Part shown: positions 31,662 to 41,243 of the stretch, one piece after another
Layout: each line of letters starts with the position of its first letter
How positions within the stretch are numbered: position 1 is the first letter of the stretch
Source of the DNA: Pirellulales bacterium
Lineage (GTDB): Bacteria; Planctomycetota; Planctomycetia; Pirellulales; Thermoguttaceae
Direction of reading: 5' to 3'
NCBI GenBank assembly: GCA_016936015.1
Contig: JAFGPV010000091.1
Location: 1 to 64,000, forward strand
DNA length: 64,000 nt
Notes under the pieces: model-generated
Told to the model about the DNA's origin: nothing
Database searches by the model: none
The model's input: only the letters and a program-made list of their open reading frames with translations
Position numbers and translations under genes: made by a program

Positions 31662-33242
31662 TCATGCCGCCTGTTTTTGCGTCTGTACCAGTGGGAGGCG
31701 GACGCGGAAGGCGGCGCCCTTTCCGGCGCCTTCGCTGAAGCCGTCGATCGTGCCGCCGTGGTCGGAGACGATGCGGTAGCAGATCGACAATCCCAGGCCG
31801 GTCCCCTGACCTCCGCGGCGGCGGGTGAAAAACGGCTCGAAAATGTGCCGCAGCACCTCCGGCTCCATGCCGCAGCCGTTGTCCACCACCGTTATTTCGG
31901 CCATGTTCCCCCGCGCCGTCACCTTCACCCGCACCCGGCCGTTCTCGCCCAGGCTGTCCAGCGCGTTGGTCAGCAAGTTCAGCACCACCTGCTTGATCTC
32001 CTGGGCGTTGACCGCGGAGGGGACCGGCACGCCGCCGGAAAATTCGATCTGCTTGTCCTGGTACTTGCCGATGTGCCGGACGACCTCGATCACGCCTTGG
32101 ACCAGTTCGCCCAGATCAGTCTCCTGCCGGGTGACGGGGCCGATGCGGGAGAAATCGAGGAGCTTCTCGGTGATTTCCTTGCAGCGGAAGGCTTCGCTCT
32201 GGATCAATTGCAAGTACTGGGCGATCACGGCGTGCTGCGGGTCGCCGGCTTGGAGGGCCTCTCCGATCCGGCCTTCAAGCGATTCGGCGCACATCGCGAT
32301 CGAGGCCAACGGATTGTTGATCTCGTGGGCCACGCCCGCCGCCAGAAAACCGACGCTGGCCATCTGCTCGGCGCGGACCACCTGTTTGGTCCGCTCCTGC
32401 ACCTGGCGGTCGAGGTCGTCGCGGATGTCCTGGAACCGGGAGGTCATGTCGTTCATCGCGGCGGCCAGCTCGGCCATCTCGTCGTTGGTCGGCAGGCCGA
32501 TGCGGTAATCAAAGTCTCCCGAGGCCACGCGGCGCGATCCGGAAATCAAAATCCTCAGCGGCCGGAAGATCCAACGGTAAAACAAATGGACAAAAACGCC
32601 GAACAGCAGCACCGCCATCGCGGTCGTCAACCAGGTGCCGATGATCAGCGTGCGGTATTGCCCACGGACTTCGGCGCTGAAATTCTTCAGCTTGTTGTGC
32701 AAGTGGCTGGGCAACTCCTTGGTCAGATTCTGCAGGCCCTCCAGTTCCGTGTCCAGCGCCCCGACGCTCAAGTCGTTGAGCATCCAACTCTCGTCGCGGT
32801 CGATGCTGCGGATGCTCTCCAGCTCCATCTTGATTTTCCGGACGGTCTCCCACTCCGACTTGAAGTCGGCCATCCGCTGGTCCGGCTTCGGCTCGGAGGT
32901 AAGTTGCTGGCGGTAGCGGGCCAGCGTCTCCTCGACTTTCAAAAAATCCAGCCGGAATTGATCGCGCCAAAAGCGGACCTGGGTATCGGTCTCCTGGCGG
33001 ACGTCCGAGAAGGCCGTGGCCCGAATCCCTTGGATGCGGCTGACCGTGATCCGCAGATCGGTCACGTGCTGGCTCAGTTCCGCCGCCAACGGCAGTTCGC
33101 TGACCCGGCCGCTGAGGCTCTCGACCAAATCGCGGTAGGCGTAGGTGGCCATCAGACCGCTGCCGGAGAGAATAGCCACCACTAGGATGAGCAGGCCCAG
33201 GCCCACCAGCAACTTGACGCGGATCGGCCACTTCGAGAGCAC
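31662..33242 (-). CDS. Membrane sensor histidine kinase
   Basis: 526 residues starting at GTG 33242, with an excellent AAGGAGGT site. Two membrane segments (about 10-32 and 195-220) flank a helical sensor domain of about 160 residues. HAMP follows (YRWIFRPLRILISGSRRVASGDFDYRIG), then a coiled coil, then HisKA with the phospho-His in AAGVAHEINNPLASIAM. The ATPase has N, G1 and G2 boxes (VVLNLLTNALDSLGENG, VDNGCGM, GGQGTGLGLS). The four-helix periplasmic sensor suggests a small ligand or envelope signal. It pairs with the NtrC-type regulator downstream. Confidence 0.95.
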   Translation of the reverse strand: MLSKWPIRVKLLVGLGLLILVVAILSGSGLMATYAYRDLVESLSGRVSELPLAAELSQHVTDLRITVSRIQGIRATAFSDVRQETDTQVRFWRDQFRLDFLKVEETLARYRQQLTSEPKPDQRMADFKSEWETVRKIKMELESIRSIDRDESWMLNDLSVGALDTELEGLQNLTKELPSHLHNKLKNFSAEVRGQYRTLIIGTWLTTAMAVLLFGVFVHLFYRWIFRPLRILISGSRRVASGDFDYRIGLPTNDEMAELAAAMNDMTSRFQDIRDDLDRQVQERTKQVVRAEQMASVGFLAAGVAHEINNPLASIAMCAESLEGRIGEALQAGDPQHAVIAQYLQLIQSEAFRCKEITEKLLDFSRIGPVTRQETDLGELVQGVIEVVRHIGKYQDKQIEFSGGVPVPSAVNAQEIKQVVLNLLTNALDSLGENGRVRVKVTARGNMAEITVVDNGCGMEPEVLRHIFEPFFTRRRGGQGTGLGLSICYRIVSDHGGTIDGFSEGAGKGAAFRVRLPLVQTQKQAA

Positions 33243-33639
33243 CGGCGACCTCCTTGTCGCGGATTAAGGGCAATGGAATCCTGGAGAACAGAGCGGGAGA
33301 ATTTAACGTGAGGAAAGGCTTAATTCAAGATAAAATGGCGAATATATGCAATATATGTCGATTATTCGGGTCCTTTATATAAAGAAACTGCCGGGATTTG
33401 TGCCAACTGGCTAACCATTGCGGCAACATATAGAATGGGTAATATCACTGCCTAACTTTGATCGTGGCTTGGAAACTGCTGCTCTAGCACCCCGAGATGA
33501 CCGTCTCAGGGTCACCCGCGCGAGCACCTCCGCGATTGCCATCGCGGGGCGTTTGGGAGATTTCTATCCCTCATAGCCGAAGAGTTTTCCGTGTCTCTGG
33601 CCCGCGTTTCTTCCCTCGTTTTTTTAAGGAATTTTGGTC
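33243..33639. other. 397-bp divergent promoter region
   Basis: No gene. It separates the kinase and the GH116 gene and must hold both promoters. The left part is AT-rich (33300-33470, with several tatatgcaatatatg-like stretches). At 33528-33552 is a gccatcgcggggcg repeat remnant like those at 43443-43518. AAGGAA at 33626 is the GH116 ribosome site. Confidence 0.45.
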
Positions 33640-36600
33640 ATGGCGTGCACCCCCAATCGACGTGAATTCATCCAGTTTTCCAGCACGGCGACGGCGCTGC
33701 TGGCGACGGGCGGCCTGCCGGCGATCGCCGGACCCTTTACGCCTCAAGACATGGCCGATCATTACGTCCCCACCGATAAGAAACTCAAGCCGCAGTGGGT
33801 CGAATCTCTGTATGCCAAGGGGAAACGGGAATGGTACGCCGGCCAGGACCTGAAGACCATCGGGATGCCGATCGGAGGGATCACCACCAGCCAGATTTAC
33901 CTGACGGGCGACGGCCGGCTGGCGCATTGGGACATCTTCAACATGACCACGATGGCGCCCCAGGCCTACGAGTTGGGCCGGCACCCGGATTTCCCGATCA
34001 AGCAGGGATTCGCCATCCAAATGCGAAGCAGCGGGCAAGTCGTAGAAGAGCGGACGTTGGACGTTAAGGGTTTTTCCAAGGTCCGGTTCTGCGGCGAGTA
34101 TCCGATCGGCTGCGTCGAATATCCCGACGCTTCGCTGCCGGTGTCGATCGCGCTGACGGCCTTTTCGCCGTTCATTCCCCTGAACGCCGCCGACTCGGCC
34201 CTACCGGTCACCGTGATGGAATATACCGTCAAGAACACGTCGTCCGCGCCGGTTGACGTGTCGATGGCCGGGTGGCTGGAGAACGCCGTGGGCATCAAGA
34301 GCGGCGAGATCTTCGACGGCAAGCGGATCAACCGCTCCGTGAAGCATGACGGGCTGACCATGGTCCTGGAGACGGCCGAGGCCGTGAAGGAAACGTCGAA
34401 GCCCCGGGAGCCGATCGTGCTGGCCGATTTCGAGGGGAAGAACTACGGCGACTGGAAGGCCGAAGGCGAGGCCTTCGGCAAAGGCCCCGCCCGCGGAACC
34501 CTGCCCAACCAGAGTCCCGTCAGCGGCTTCCAGGGCCAAGGGCTGGTCAACACGTTCCTCGGCGGCGACGATCCGCATGGCAAGCTGACCTCGCCGAAGT
34601 TCAAAATCCAGCGGAAGTTCATCAACTTTCTGATCGGCGGGGGACACAATCCGCGGCGGACCTGCATCAACCTCCTGGTCGGCGGAAAGGTCGTCCGCAC
34701 CGCCACCGGCGGCAACGACGAGAAGATGCAATGGGCCTCCTGGAACGTCCGAAAGTTTGAAGGCCGTGAGGCCCAGATCGAGATCGTCGACCGGCAGTCG
34801 GGCGGGTGGGGGCACATCAATATCGACCAGATCGAAATGGCCGACACGTCCCGGATCGGAGTGACCGGCCCGCTTCACAAGCAGCCCGACTTCGGCAGCA
34901 TGGCCCTCGGACTGCTCGACGGCGAAAAGACCGCATTCTCCTCGACGGCGCTGCCCGACGCCGAGAAACCGTTGGCGGGACTCTTCGAAAACGCCCCGGA
35001 GGTTGCCGAAAGACTGTTCGAACAACCGCTGCTGGGCGCCGCGGGAAAGAGCGTCACCATCGCCCCGGGCAAGGAAGCGAAGTTCACTTTCGTGGTGGCC
35101 TGGCATTTTCCCAACCGGCCGGAGCACGGCAATTTCTATACGAACCGGTTCCAAGACGCCGGGGCCGTGGTCGAGTACGTGGCCGAGAATTTCCCACGGC
35201 TTCAAGGTCAAACCGAATTGTGGCACAAGACCTGGTACGACTCGACCCTGCCCTACTGGGTGCTGGACCGGCTGTTCATGCCCGTCTCGTACCTGGCCAC
35301 CGGCACGTGCCAGTGGTGGGCCAACGGGCGGTTCTGGGCCTGGGAGGGCGTGGCCTGCTGCGCCGGGACCTGCGGGCACGTCTGGAACTACGAGCACGCG
35401 ATGGCCCGGCTGTTCCCCGAACTGGAACGCTCGGTCCGCGAGATGCAGGACTTCGCCCCCGGCATCGGATTCAACGAGCAGACCGGGAGCATCGGCTTCC
35501 GCGGCGAGGGCTGGACGCTGTGGGCCGGCGACTCGCAGCCCGGCTACGTGCTGAAGGCCTACCGCGAACACCTGATGTCGCCGGACAATCAATTCCTCAA
35601 ACAGCTTTGGCCCCGGATCCGCAAGGCGATGGAGTTCCTGATCCGCGAGGACGCCGACGACGACGGGCTGCTGGAAGGCCGGCAACATAACACCTACGAC
35701 ATCGACTTCTTCGGCCCGAACCCGATGGTCGCCTCGCTCTATCACGCGGCCCTGCGGGCGGCGGAGGAAATGGCCCGGGCGGTCGGCGACGTCCCCTTCG
35801 CCGAAAAATGCCGCAAGATCTACGAGACCGGCCGGGAAAAGACCGTTAAGGAACTCTTTAACGGCGAGTATTTCATCCAAAAAGTGGACCTGAAAGAGCA
35901 TCCGCGGTTCCAGTACGCCAACGGCTGCCTGGCCGACCAGATCTTCGGCGAAGGCTGGGCCGCCCAAGTCGGCCTGGGACGTCTCTATCCCAAAGAAACG
36001 GTCCTCTCCACACTAAAGTCGATCTGGAAATACAACTGGACGCCCGACGTCGGGGCGCAAAACACGGCCCATCCGCCGCAACGCTGGTTCGCCAATCCCG
36101 GCGAGGCCGGCCTCTTTACCTGCACCTGGCCCAAGGGCAAGCACCTCGGCCCCGAGAGCGTCCTCTATCGCGACGAGGTCTGGACCGGCATCGAGTACCA
36201 GGTGGCCGGCAACATGATCTGGGAGGGAATGCTCGAGGAAGGACTGGCCCTCTGCCGCGCCGTCCACGAGCGGTACCACCCCGCGAAACACAATCCCTGG
36301 AACGAGATCGAGTGCGGCGACCACTACTCCCGGGCGATGGCCAGCTACGGCGTCTTCCTCGCCCTGTGCGGCTACGAGTACAACGGCCCGCAGCAGCACC
36401 TGGGTTTCGCCCCGCGGATTACGCCCGAGAATTTTAAATCGGCTTTCACAACCGCCGAGAGTTGGGGCACCTTCGCCCAAAAAATCGTCAACGGCGTGCA
36501 GACCGAAAAGATCCTCGTCCGCTGGGGCAAGCTGCCGCTGAAAAGCCTCAGCTTCGAACTGCCCGAGGGCCAAATCCTTCACCAGGCGACGGTTTCCGCC

Positions 36601-36714
36601 GCGGGCCAGTCCCTCGCCGTCACCGTCAACCAAGACGGCCGCCGCGTCAACCTCGCCTTCATGCAGCCGGTGACGCTGAAAGAAAACGAAGAATTGACGG
36701 TCAAATTGCAGTAA
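33640..36714 (+). CDS. Secreted GH116-type glycosidase with inserted carbohydrate-binding-like domain
   Basis: The ATG at 33640, eight bases after AAGGAA, is preferred over an in-frame TTG at 33634. It gives 1024 residues beginning with a twin-arginine signal (NRREFIQFSSTATALLATGG). The N-terminal domain is of the GBA2-N type (IGMPIGGITTSQIYLTGDGRL). A block at about 265-405 (VLADFEGKNYGDW ... WGHINIDQIEMAD) looks like a beta-sandwich binding domain inserted into it. The (alpha/alpha)6 catalytic domain holds EGRQHNTYDIDFFGPNPMV and DEVWTGIEYQVAGNMI, both GH116-like. Family members cleave beta-glucosides or beta-xylosides. The polar envelope location is inferred from the Tat signal. Confidence 0.75.
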   Translation: MACTPNRREFIQFSSTATALLATGGLPAIAGPFTPQDMADHYVPTDKKLKPQWVESLYAKGKREWYAGQDLKTIGMPIGGITTSQIYLTGDGRLAHWDIFNMTTMAPQAYELGRHPDFPIKQGFAIQMRSSGQVVEERTLDVKGFSKVRFCGEYPIGCVEYPDASLPVSIALTAFSPFIPLNAADSALPVTVMEYTVKNTSSAPVDVSMAGWLENAVGIKSGEIFDGKRINRSVKHDGLTMVLETAEAVKETSKPREPIVLADFEGKNYGDWKAEGEAFGKGPARGTLPNQSPVSGFQGQGLVNTFLGGDDPHGKLTSPKFKIQRKFINFLIGGGHNPRRTCINLLVGGKVVRTATGGNDEKMQWASWNVRKFEGREAQIEIVDRQSGGWGHINIDQIEMADTSRIGVTGPLHKQPDFGSMALGLLDGEKTAFSSTALPDAEKPLAGLFENAPEVAERLFEQPLLGAAGKSVTIAPGKEAKFTFVVAWHFPNRPEHGNFYTNRFQDAGAVVEYVAENFPRLQGQTELWHKTWYDSTLPYWVLDRLFMPVSYLATGTCQWWANGRFWAWEGVACCAGTCGHVWNYEHAMARLFPELERSVREMQDFAPGIGFNEQTGSIGFRGEGWTLWAGDSQPGYVLKAYREHLMSPDNQFLKQLWPRIRKAMEFLIREDADDDGLLEGRQHNTYDIDFFGPNPMVASLYHAALRAAEEMARAVGDVPFAEKCRKIYETGREKTVKELFNGEYFIQKVDLKEHPRFQYANGCLADQIFGEGWAAQVGLGRLYPKETVLSTLKSIWKYNWTPDVGAQNTAHPPQRWFANPGEAGLFTCTWPKGKHLGPESVLYRDEVWTGIEYQVAGNMIWEGMLEEGLALCRAVHERYHPAKHNPWNEIECGDHYSRAMASYGVFLALCGYEYNGPQQHLGFAPRITPENFKSAFTTAESWGTFAQKIVNGVQTEKILVRWGKLPLKSLSFELPEGQILHQATVSAAGQSLAVTVNQDGRRVNLAFMQPVTLKENEELTVKLQ

Positions 36715-36718
36715 TAAG

Positions 36719-36779
36719 AAAGGGGGACAGGCGCGCTGATTGGATAAGGTCCTTAACCAAAGCGCGCCTGGCCCCCTTT
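36719..36779 (+). terminator. Strong intrinsic terminator after GH116
   Basis: A 19-bp inverted repeat with one mismatch (36719-36737 and 36761-36779), 23-nt loop, runs into TTTTCTCATTTTT. It begins five bases after the GH116 stop codon. Confidence 0.8.
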
Positions 36780-36791
36780 TCTCATTTTTCC

Positions 36792-37649
36792 ATGAAACGT
36801 GCTGATGCATTCCTGCTGGGCTTGACATTTTTTGTCGCGGCCAATTGCATTTCGTATTTTGTGCTAAGTCACCCACTTCATGTGGCTGCGTGGGAAATAA
36901 GAACGGTAGCCGATGCCAATGAAAAGATCGGCTTCCCTTTCGTCATCTTTGAAGGCGGCGGTGGCTTTTCGGCTGGCGGCGGGTATGCTTGGTATTGGCT
37001 GGGCGCCTTCGGCGATCTCGTTACGGCGGTGACGGCCGGTTATTTGTTTTCGCTGTACGTAACGCATCATCTTCCGCGTTGGTTGCGAAAGACGCTTTTT
37101 TATGGTGCGCCCGATCGGCTTTCGCTGTATTTAGCGCATTCTCTCCCGCCCCTGTGGGCGGGGCATTCCCGGGGGTTCCGCTACTCCTTGCGGGGCTTGC
37201 TGGGTACGATCACCGCCGTCTTGCTATTGTTCGGCATCGGGATGTGCGGCCCGGCCTGGAGTGTTGCAGTTGTCGGTTTCGTGTGCCTTGCCGGTCCGAT
37301 CACCTTCTATGCCTGGTGTTCCCATCGGAGGCAATTGAGTTGGACTCGCTTGACGGCTGCCGCCGTCGGCATGGTCCTTCTGGCACTCACCGTGGACTAC
37401 AGTAACCGTATCCCGACCTTGAATCGCCAGGGGATAGAGATCGCCAAGGCCTTTCTCCCAGTCACGGATCCGCAGGATGAAGGGAATCGTTTTTTTGCCA
37501 GGTTTGATCTCAGCTTGACGCTGATCCGGCTGGGCGTGCCCGTCTTCGGCGGGCTGGCTTTGCTGGTGATTGCCGATGCCGCGTTCGCAAGCATCCGACA
37601 GATTCGAAAGAGGAAAACGGGAAAGAAAGGAAAATCGTGTTCTGTTTAG
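36792..37649 (+). CDS. Polytopic membrane protein of unknown function
   Basis: 285 residues. The true start is the ATG at 36792; the open frame before it is GH116 DNA in another frame. About five membrane segments are visible: 5-22 (DAFLLGLTFFVAANCISYFV), about 62-83, about 135-155 (LLGTITAVLLLFGIGMCG), about 158-178 and about 253-272. The C-terminal tail is Lys-rich. A short Pro/Gly loop (LPPLWAGHSRG) is encoded by a cccctgtgggcgggg stretch that resembles local repeats. No family is recognised. It is close behind the terminator, so it probably has its own promoter. Confidence 0.55.
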   Translation: MKRADAFLLGLTFFVAANCISYFVLSHPLHVAAWEIRTVADANEKIGFPFVIFEGGGGFSAGGGYAWYWLGAFGDLVTAVTAGYLFSLYVTHHLPRWLRKTLFYGAPDRLSLYLAHSLPPLWAGHSRGFRYSLRGLLGTITAVLLLFGIGMCGPAWSVAVVGFVCLAGPITFYAWCSHRRQLSWTRLTAAAVGMVLLALTVDYSNRIPTLNRQGIEIAKAFLPVTDPQDEGNRFFARFDLSLTLIRLGVPVFGGLALLVIADAAFASIRQIRKRKTGKKGKSCSV

Positions 37650-37944
37650 CGGCCGCCGTTCAGGCGTCCGCTAAACGATGCGACTTTCCATTCGGTTTCT
37701 CTACAAACGCCGCTTTTCATTCCAGTATGCGAAGTGCGATCGCTGTTTCGTCAAGCGGCTTTCAATCATACTGCGCAATCGTGCAATTTCACTGCGCATT
37801 CGTGATTTCCTGACTTTTCCATTGGTATATACTGAGTTCTCGGTGTGGAAAGCGTTGCCAATATCTGTGGCTTCCAGCGAAGTTCGGTCTCTAACCGAAA
37901 GAGCTACTTAATAAAATTCAGGACGCCAAAGGATCCTGCAGAAC
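37650..37944. other. 295-bp gap with tandem direct repeat
   Basis: An open frame at 37678-37911 has no ribosome site and an unconvincing translation, so I do not call it. The main structure is two adjacent copies of actgcgca(a/t)tcgtg (37770-37783 and 37791-37804). They lie about 150 bp before the lipoprotein start, a likely operator or upstream activating region. Confidence 0.4.
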
Positions 37945-38379
37945 ATGATCTGTTCGACAGCAGCTCCGATAAAAATCGTCTTTGCCGTGACGGCTGTAGG
38001 GATCCTGGCAAACACCGCGGGCTGTCGTTCACGGAAAACGGTCGATTTGCAGAAAGTCCAAGGAAGCGTCCAATATCGAGGGAAATCCTTGGATCACGGC
38101 CGAGTGGTTTTTGTGCCGGTGCGAGGCACTTCGGGACCTCCCGCCCTTGGAGAGATCCAAGCCGATGGTTCATTCCGGATGCAAACGAATGAACAAGAAG
38201 GAGCGGCAGAAGGGAAATACAAAGTGATGATTCAGTGCCGCGAGATCCCTGCTCCCTCGGCGAATAAGCAAATGATCCTTCTGAAATCGTTGATTCCCGA
38301 AAAGTTCTCCAACGATAGTTCTCCGTTCGAATTCGAGGTCAAACCCGGCGTGAATCAATACCCTATTTCCTTGGATTGA
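37945..38379 (+). CDS. Small lipoprotein, carboxypeptidase-regulatory-like
   Basis: 144 residues with a lipoprotein signal peptide and a lipobox ending in Cys (GILANTAGC, Cys near residue 27). The rest (KVQGSVQYRGKSLDHGRVVFVPV ... GEIQADGSFRM ... GKYKVMIQC) is the beta-sandwich repeated in very many planctomycete lipoproteins that sit beside DUF1559 genes. It is probably an outer-layer or periplasmic structural protein. AAAGGA is 11 bases upstream. It is separated from the DUF1559 gene by 12 bp, so the two form an operon. Confidence 0.75.
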   Translation: MICSTAAPIKIVFAVTAVGILANTAGCRSRKTVDLQKVQGSVQYRGKSLDHGRVVFVPVRGTSGPPALGEIQADGSFRMQTNEQEGAAEGKYKVMIQCREIPAPSANKQMILLKSLIPEKFSNDSSPFEFEVKPGVNQYPISLD

Positions 38380-38391
38380 GAGGAAGCAGCC

Positions 38392-39381
38392 GTGTTCCAT
38401 TTTCCAAGCAATTCTCTCCGCGGCGCTCCTTCGCACCAAGCACGGGGTTTTACCCTCGTGGAATTGCTGGTCGTCATCGCGATCATCGGCATTCTCGTCG
38501 CCTTGTTGCTGCCGGCGGTCCAGGCGGCGCGGGAATCGGCCCGGCGGGCCCAATGCAGCAATAATCTGAAACAGATCGCTCTGGGGATCCTCCAGTACGA
38601 AAATCAATTTCGGTGTTATCCCTACGGCACGCCGGACGATGCGTGCGGGACTAGAGTGGTACCTACGGCAATGAGCCCCTGGGTGCGCTTGCTCCCCTTT
38701 ATCGAAAACAAGGCACTTTCTTCGGGTTTGGAGAAATGCGGCGCCTGGACCTCCGCGGGAAGCATCCTCCAAAACACCCCTGCCATGCGCACAGCCATCG
38801 CCACGCGGATTTCCGTATATCTCTGCCCGGACGATCCTACCCAAGGGAAGCCACGAGAGGACTGCTGGTCCTACAACGGTGCGGCTCTGGGCATCCCCTT
38901 CGGCACGATGAGTTATGCGGGCACGATCGGAAACCATCAAATCGTTACTTCTTACCCGTCCTCGTTTGGCGGCCTGGAATACTGCAATAATTGGTGCTCG
39001 TTCAAGCACGAATCGTGCTCCGGTTGTTTCTGGAGGCACAGTTATATGGAGCCGGTGACTACGAAAAGCTTTATCGACGGCGCCAGCAACACCTACATCG
39101 TCGGCGAAGTCCTGGACGAAATCAACATGTGGAACGTCTGGGCGCTCGCCAACGCCTGCTATGCCACCAGCGCCATTCCCCTGAATTACATCGATAAGAT
39201 GAATGTGGGCACCTGGGGATGCGCCGACCACTTCGGTTTTCACAGCAAGCATCCCGACGGAGCGAATTTTGCCTGGGGCGACGCCCGGGTTTCCTTCATC
39301 ACCAACGACATCGATTTTACCCTCTATCGCGCGCTGAGCACTCGGGCGGGTCGTGAGCGGGGCGTCGAACTCCCGCCCTGA
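38392..39381 (+). CDS. DUF1559 protein with prepilin-type signal
   Basis: 329 residues starting at GTG 38392 after AGAGGAAG. The prepilin peptidase site and helix are textbook: RGFTLVELLVVIAIIGILVALLLPAVQAARE. The DUF1559 pattern CSNNLKQIALGILQYENQF follows, and a C-terminal DGASNTYIVGEVLDE ... CADHFGFHSKHPDGANFAWGDARVSFI. Dozens of paralogues occur in each planctomycete genome. Their assembly into pilus-like fibres or a role in the envelope is assumed, not shown. Confidence 0.9.
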   Translation: MFHFPSNSLRGAPSHQARGFTLVELLVVIAIIGILVALLLPAVQAARESARRAQCSNNLKQIALGILQYENQFRCYPYGTPDDACGTRVVPTAMSPWVRLLPFIENKALSSGLEKCGAWTSAGSILQNTPAMRTAIATRISVYLCPDDPTQGKPREDCWSYNGAALGIPFGTMSYAGTIGNHQIVTSYPSSFGGLEYCNNWCSFKHESCSGCFWRHSYMEPVTTKSFIDGASNTYIVGEVLDEINMWNVWALANACYATSAIPLNYIDKMNVGTWGCADHFGFHSKHPDGANFAWGDARVSFITNDIDFTLYRALSTRAGRERGVELPP

Positions 39382-39423
39382 CGAGAAGAAGAGCGACTTG
39401 GCCCTCTTCAAGATTCAACCTCG

Positions 39424-40671
39424 TCAGGCCTTCCGATGTTTCCGTCGGTATTGGAGCAACGTCATGCCGACTTCACGGCCAAACACCCGGCTGAGATATG
39501 CCAACTGATTGAAGCCGGCAATCTCGGCGATTTTCCAGAGCGGAAGGTTGGTTTCCACCAAGAACTGTTGCACCAGATTCAATCGTGCCCGTTGGATCTC
39601 TTCGCGGATGCCGCGGCCGAGGCAACGTTGAAAACGAATCTCCAAGGTGCGGCGAGAAAGAGGGCTTTGCTCGACGACGTCTTCGACGCCGATCGAACGC
39701 CGATAGTTCTCGCGGATGAACTTCAGGGCGGCCGCCAAAGACGCATCCTCCACGGCAACCACGTCGGTGGAACGCCGTGCGTTGACGCGCAACGGCTCCA
39801 CGATGATTAACTCCGGCTGCCGGGAGTTGCCGGCCATGAGTTTCGCCAGGTGTTCCGCCGCGAGATATCCGCCTTGTTCGGCGTTGAACGTTACGCTGGA
39901 AAGAGGCGGACCGGCCAGATCGCACAACAAGTCGTCGTCGTCAACCCCGATGACCGCGACCTCCTCAGGCACCTTCAAACCGCTGAGGATGCAGGCATCG
40001 AGAATCTGCCGTCCGCGGATGTCATTGCAGGCCATGATCCCCACCGGTTTTTGAAGCGACAGCAGCCAATCCCGCAGCAAGGGCCATTCCCGGCTCCAGA
40101 TCTGCCGGGAAGCCGTCCGGGGAGGATCATAAACCTCGCAGGAGAAACAGGCCTCCTCCAATCGCTGCGAAAATCCCTCTTGCCGTCGCTCCGACCATAA
40201 ACGCCCTGCATACCCGCAGTAGGCAAAACGCTGAAAGCCGCGTTCTAAAAAATGTTCGGCGGCCAACCGGCCCGCCGCCGGCGAATCCGGACGGATCTCC
40301 GAAGTCTTCGACAACGGATTCTCCGGCTGAAGCTGCTCCGCCGATAAATCCATGGTGATCAACGGCAGTTCGGAACGGAGTACCTCGGAGGTGATCTCGG
40401 CAGTTTGAATACGGCCGATGATTCCCGTGGCCCGCCACCGCGAAAGGTTCGGCAGCAGGAGTTTCCGGCGTCTGCCCATCAAATGTTCCGGGGGAAGCGT
40501 GACGACGCTGAACGCTTCCACTTGCGGCAGGGGAACCAACGGGTCCTCGCCGGAAAGATAAAACGCCCACGGTCCGTGCAACCGGGCGTAACGCGCTACC
40601 CCGCGCAACAACGCCCGGTCATACTTTGCATAAGTAAAAAGCAATAAGACAATTCGATAAGGCTGCGCCAT
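39424..40671 (-). CDS. Second XylR-type regulator (sugar-binding plus AraC)
   Basis: 415 residues from the ATG at 40671 (MAQPYRIVLLLFTYAKYDRALLRGVARYARLHGPWAFYL). The ligand domain contains GIMACNDIRGRQILDACILSGLKVPEEVAVIGVDDDD. The AraC domain has LSRRTLEIRFQRCLGRGIREE and LPLWKIAEIAGFNQLAYLSRVFGREVGMTLLQYRR. It is similar in layout to the protein at 25544-26725 but clearly divergent in sequence. It converges on the DUF1559 gene and has no glycosidase next to it, so it may act on the lipoprotein/DUF1559 operon or on distant genes. Confidence 0.85.
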   Translation of the reverse strand: MAQPYRIVLLLFTYAKYDRALLRGVARYARLHGPWAFYLSGEDPLVPLPQVEAFSVVTLPPEHLMGRRRKLLLPNLSRWRATGIIGRIQTAEITSEVLRSELPLITMDLSAEQLQPENPLSKTSEIRPDSPAAGRLAAEHFLERGFQRFAYCGYAGRLWSERRQEGFSQRLEEACFSCEVYDPPRTASRQIWSREWPLLRDWLLSLQKPVGIMACNDIRGRQILDACILSGLKVPEEVAVIGVDDDDLLCDLAGPPLSSVTFNAEQGGYLAAEHLAKLMAGNSRQPELIIVEPLRVNARRSTDVVAVEDASLAAALKFIRENYRRSIGVEDVVEQSPLSRRTLEIRFQRCLGRGIREEIQRARLNLVQQFLVETNLPLWKIAEIAGFNQLAYLSRVFGREVGMTLLQYRRKHRKA

Positions 40672-40937
40672 GATTGCGCGATGAATCCGGAGGTCGTGCC
40701 TCATGCAGGAGGAATTGCTTCCCGAACAGGGAAAACAGCGCCCATGCGCAATTCTACAAATTCCTCGCGGATTTGTGAAGAGACTGGATTGCCCCCACTA
40801 GAAAAGGCATTCCCGGCCCCCAGGCGATCAAAGCGGTGAAACCGCCTCTCCGCTGCTTGCGCCGCAAAAAACACGTTTTTTTAGCTCTCAACGACTTGCC
40901 GGAGGTTGATTCGCGATCAACTCCCCGGCGACGCACT

Positions 40938-41243
40938 TTATTTTATCAGGGTTTCTAACCGTAAACGTGACGGGGGGCGCCGGAGTTCGGCGCGGACCTG
41001 GGCCAAGGCGACGGCGGCCAGCGGCTGGGGGTAGGCGATGTCGGAAAATCCGTGCAGGGCCAGTTGCAGGTAGACTTTTTGGGCGTGGCAGATCGTCCGC
41101 ATCACCAGTTCGCCCTGTTTTTTGGGAGCCGCGGAGGCAAAGGCCGCTTGGGCCGCCTGGCGGATCTGCGGCGTCATGGCCGTAAACCGGTCCCGGACCG
41201 CCGACCATTGGAAAGATCCTCTTGTGGGTGTTTGTCGATTCAT
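40938..41243 (-). CDS. Conserved-looking small hypothetical protein
   Basis: An AAAGGAG eight bases before the ATG at 41243 marks the start; the open frame upstream of it is not coding. The product has 101 residues (MNRQTPTRGSFQWSAVRDRFTAM ...). It is mostly helical, with AAQAAFASAAPKKQGELVMRTICHAQKVYLQLALHG in the middle and a basic tail. No family is recognised. It follows the sigma factor but is separated from it by a strong terminator, so it is a unit of its own. Confidence 0.6.
   Translation of the reverse strand: MNRQTPTRGSFQWSAVRDRFTAMTPQIRQAAQAAFASAAPKKQGELVMRTICHAQKVYLQLALHGFSDIAYPQPLAAVALAQVRAELRRPPSRLRLETLIK

Noticed and set aside
34201-35967. A 588-codon open frame opposite the GH116 gene
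   Set aside because: Typical antisense shadow in GC-rich DNA: no signal or domain, and the GH116 frame is clearly coding.
36462-36791. Upstream extension of the membrane protein into the GH116 gene
   Set aside because: It would read GH116 DNA in another frame and pass through the terminator hairpin.
37678-37911. A 77-codon plus-strand frame before the lipoprotein
   Set aside because: No ribosome site, an odd Arg/Phe-rich translation, and it covers the tandem direct repeats, so it is probably regulatory DNA.
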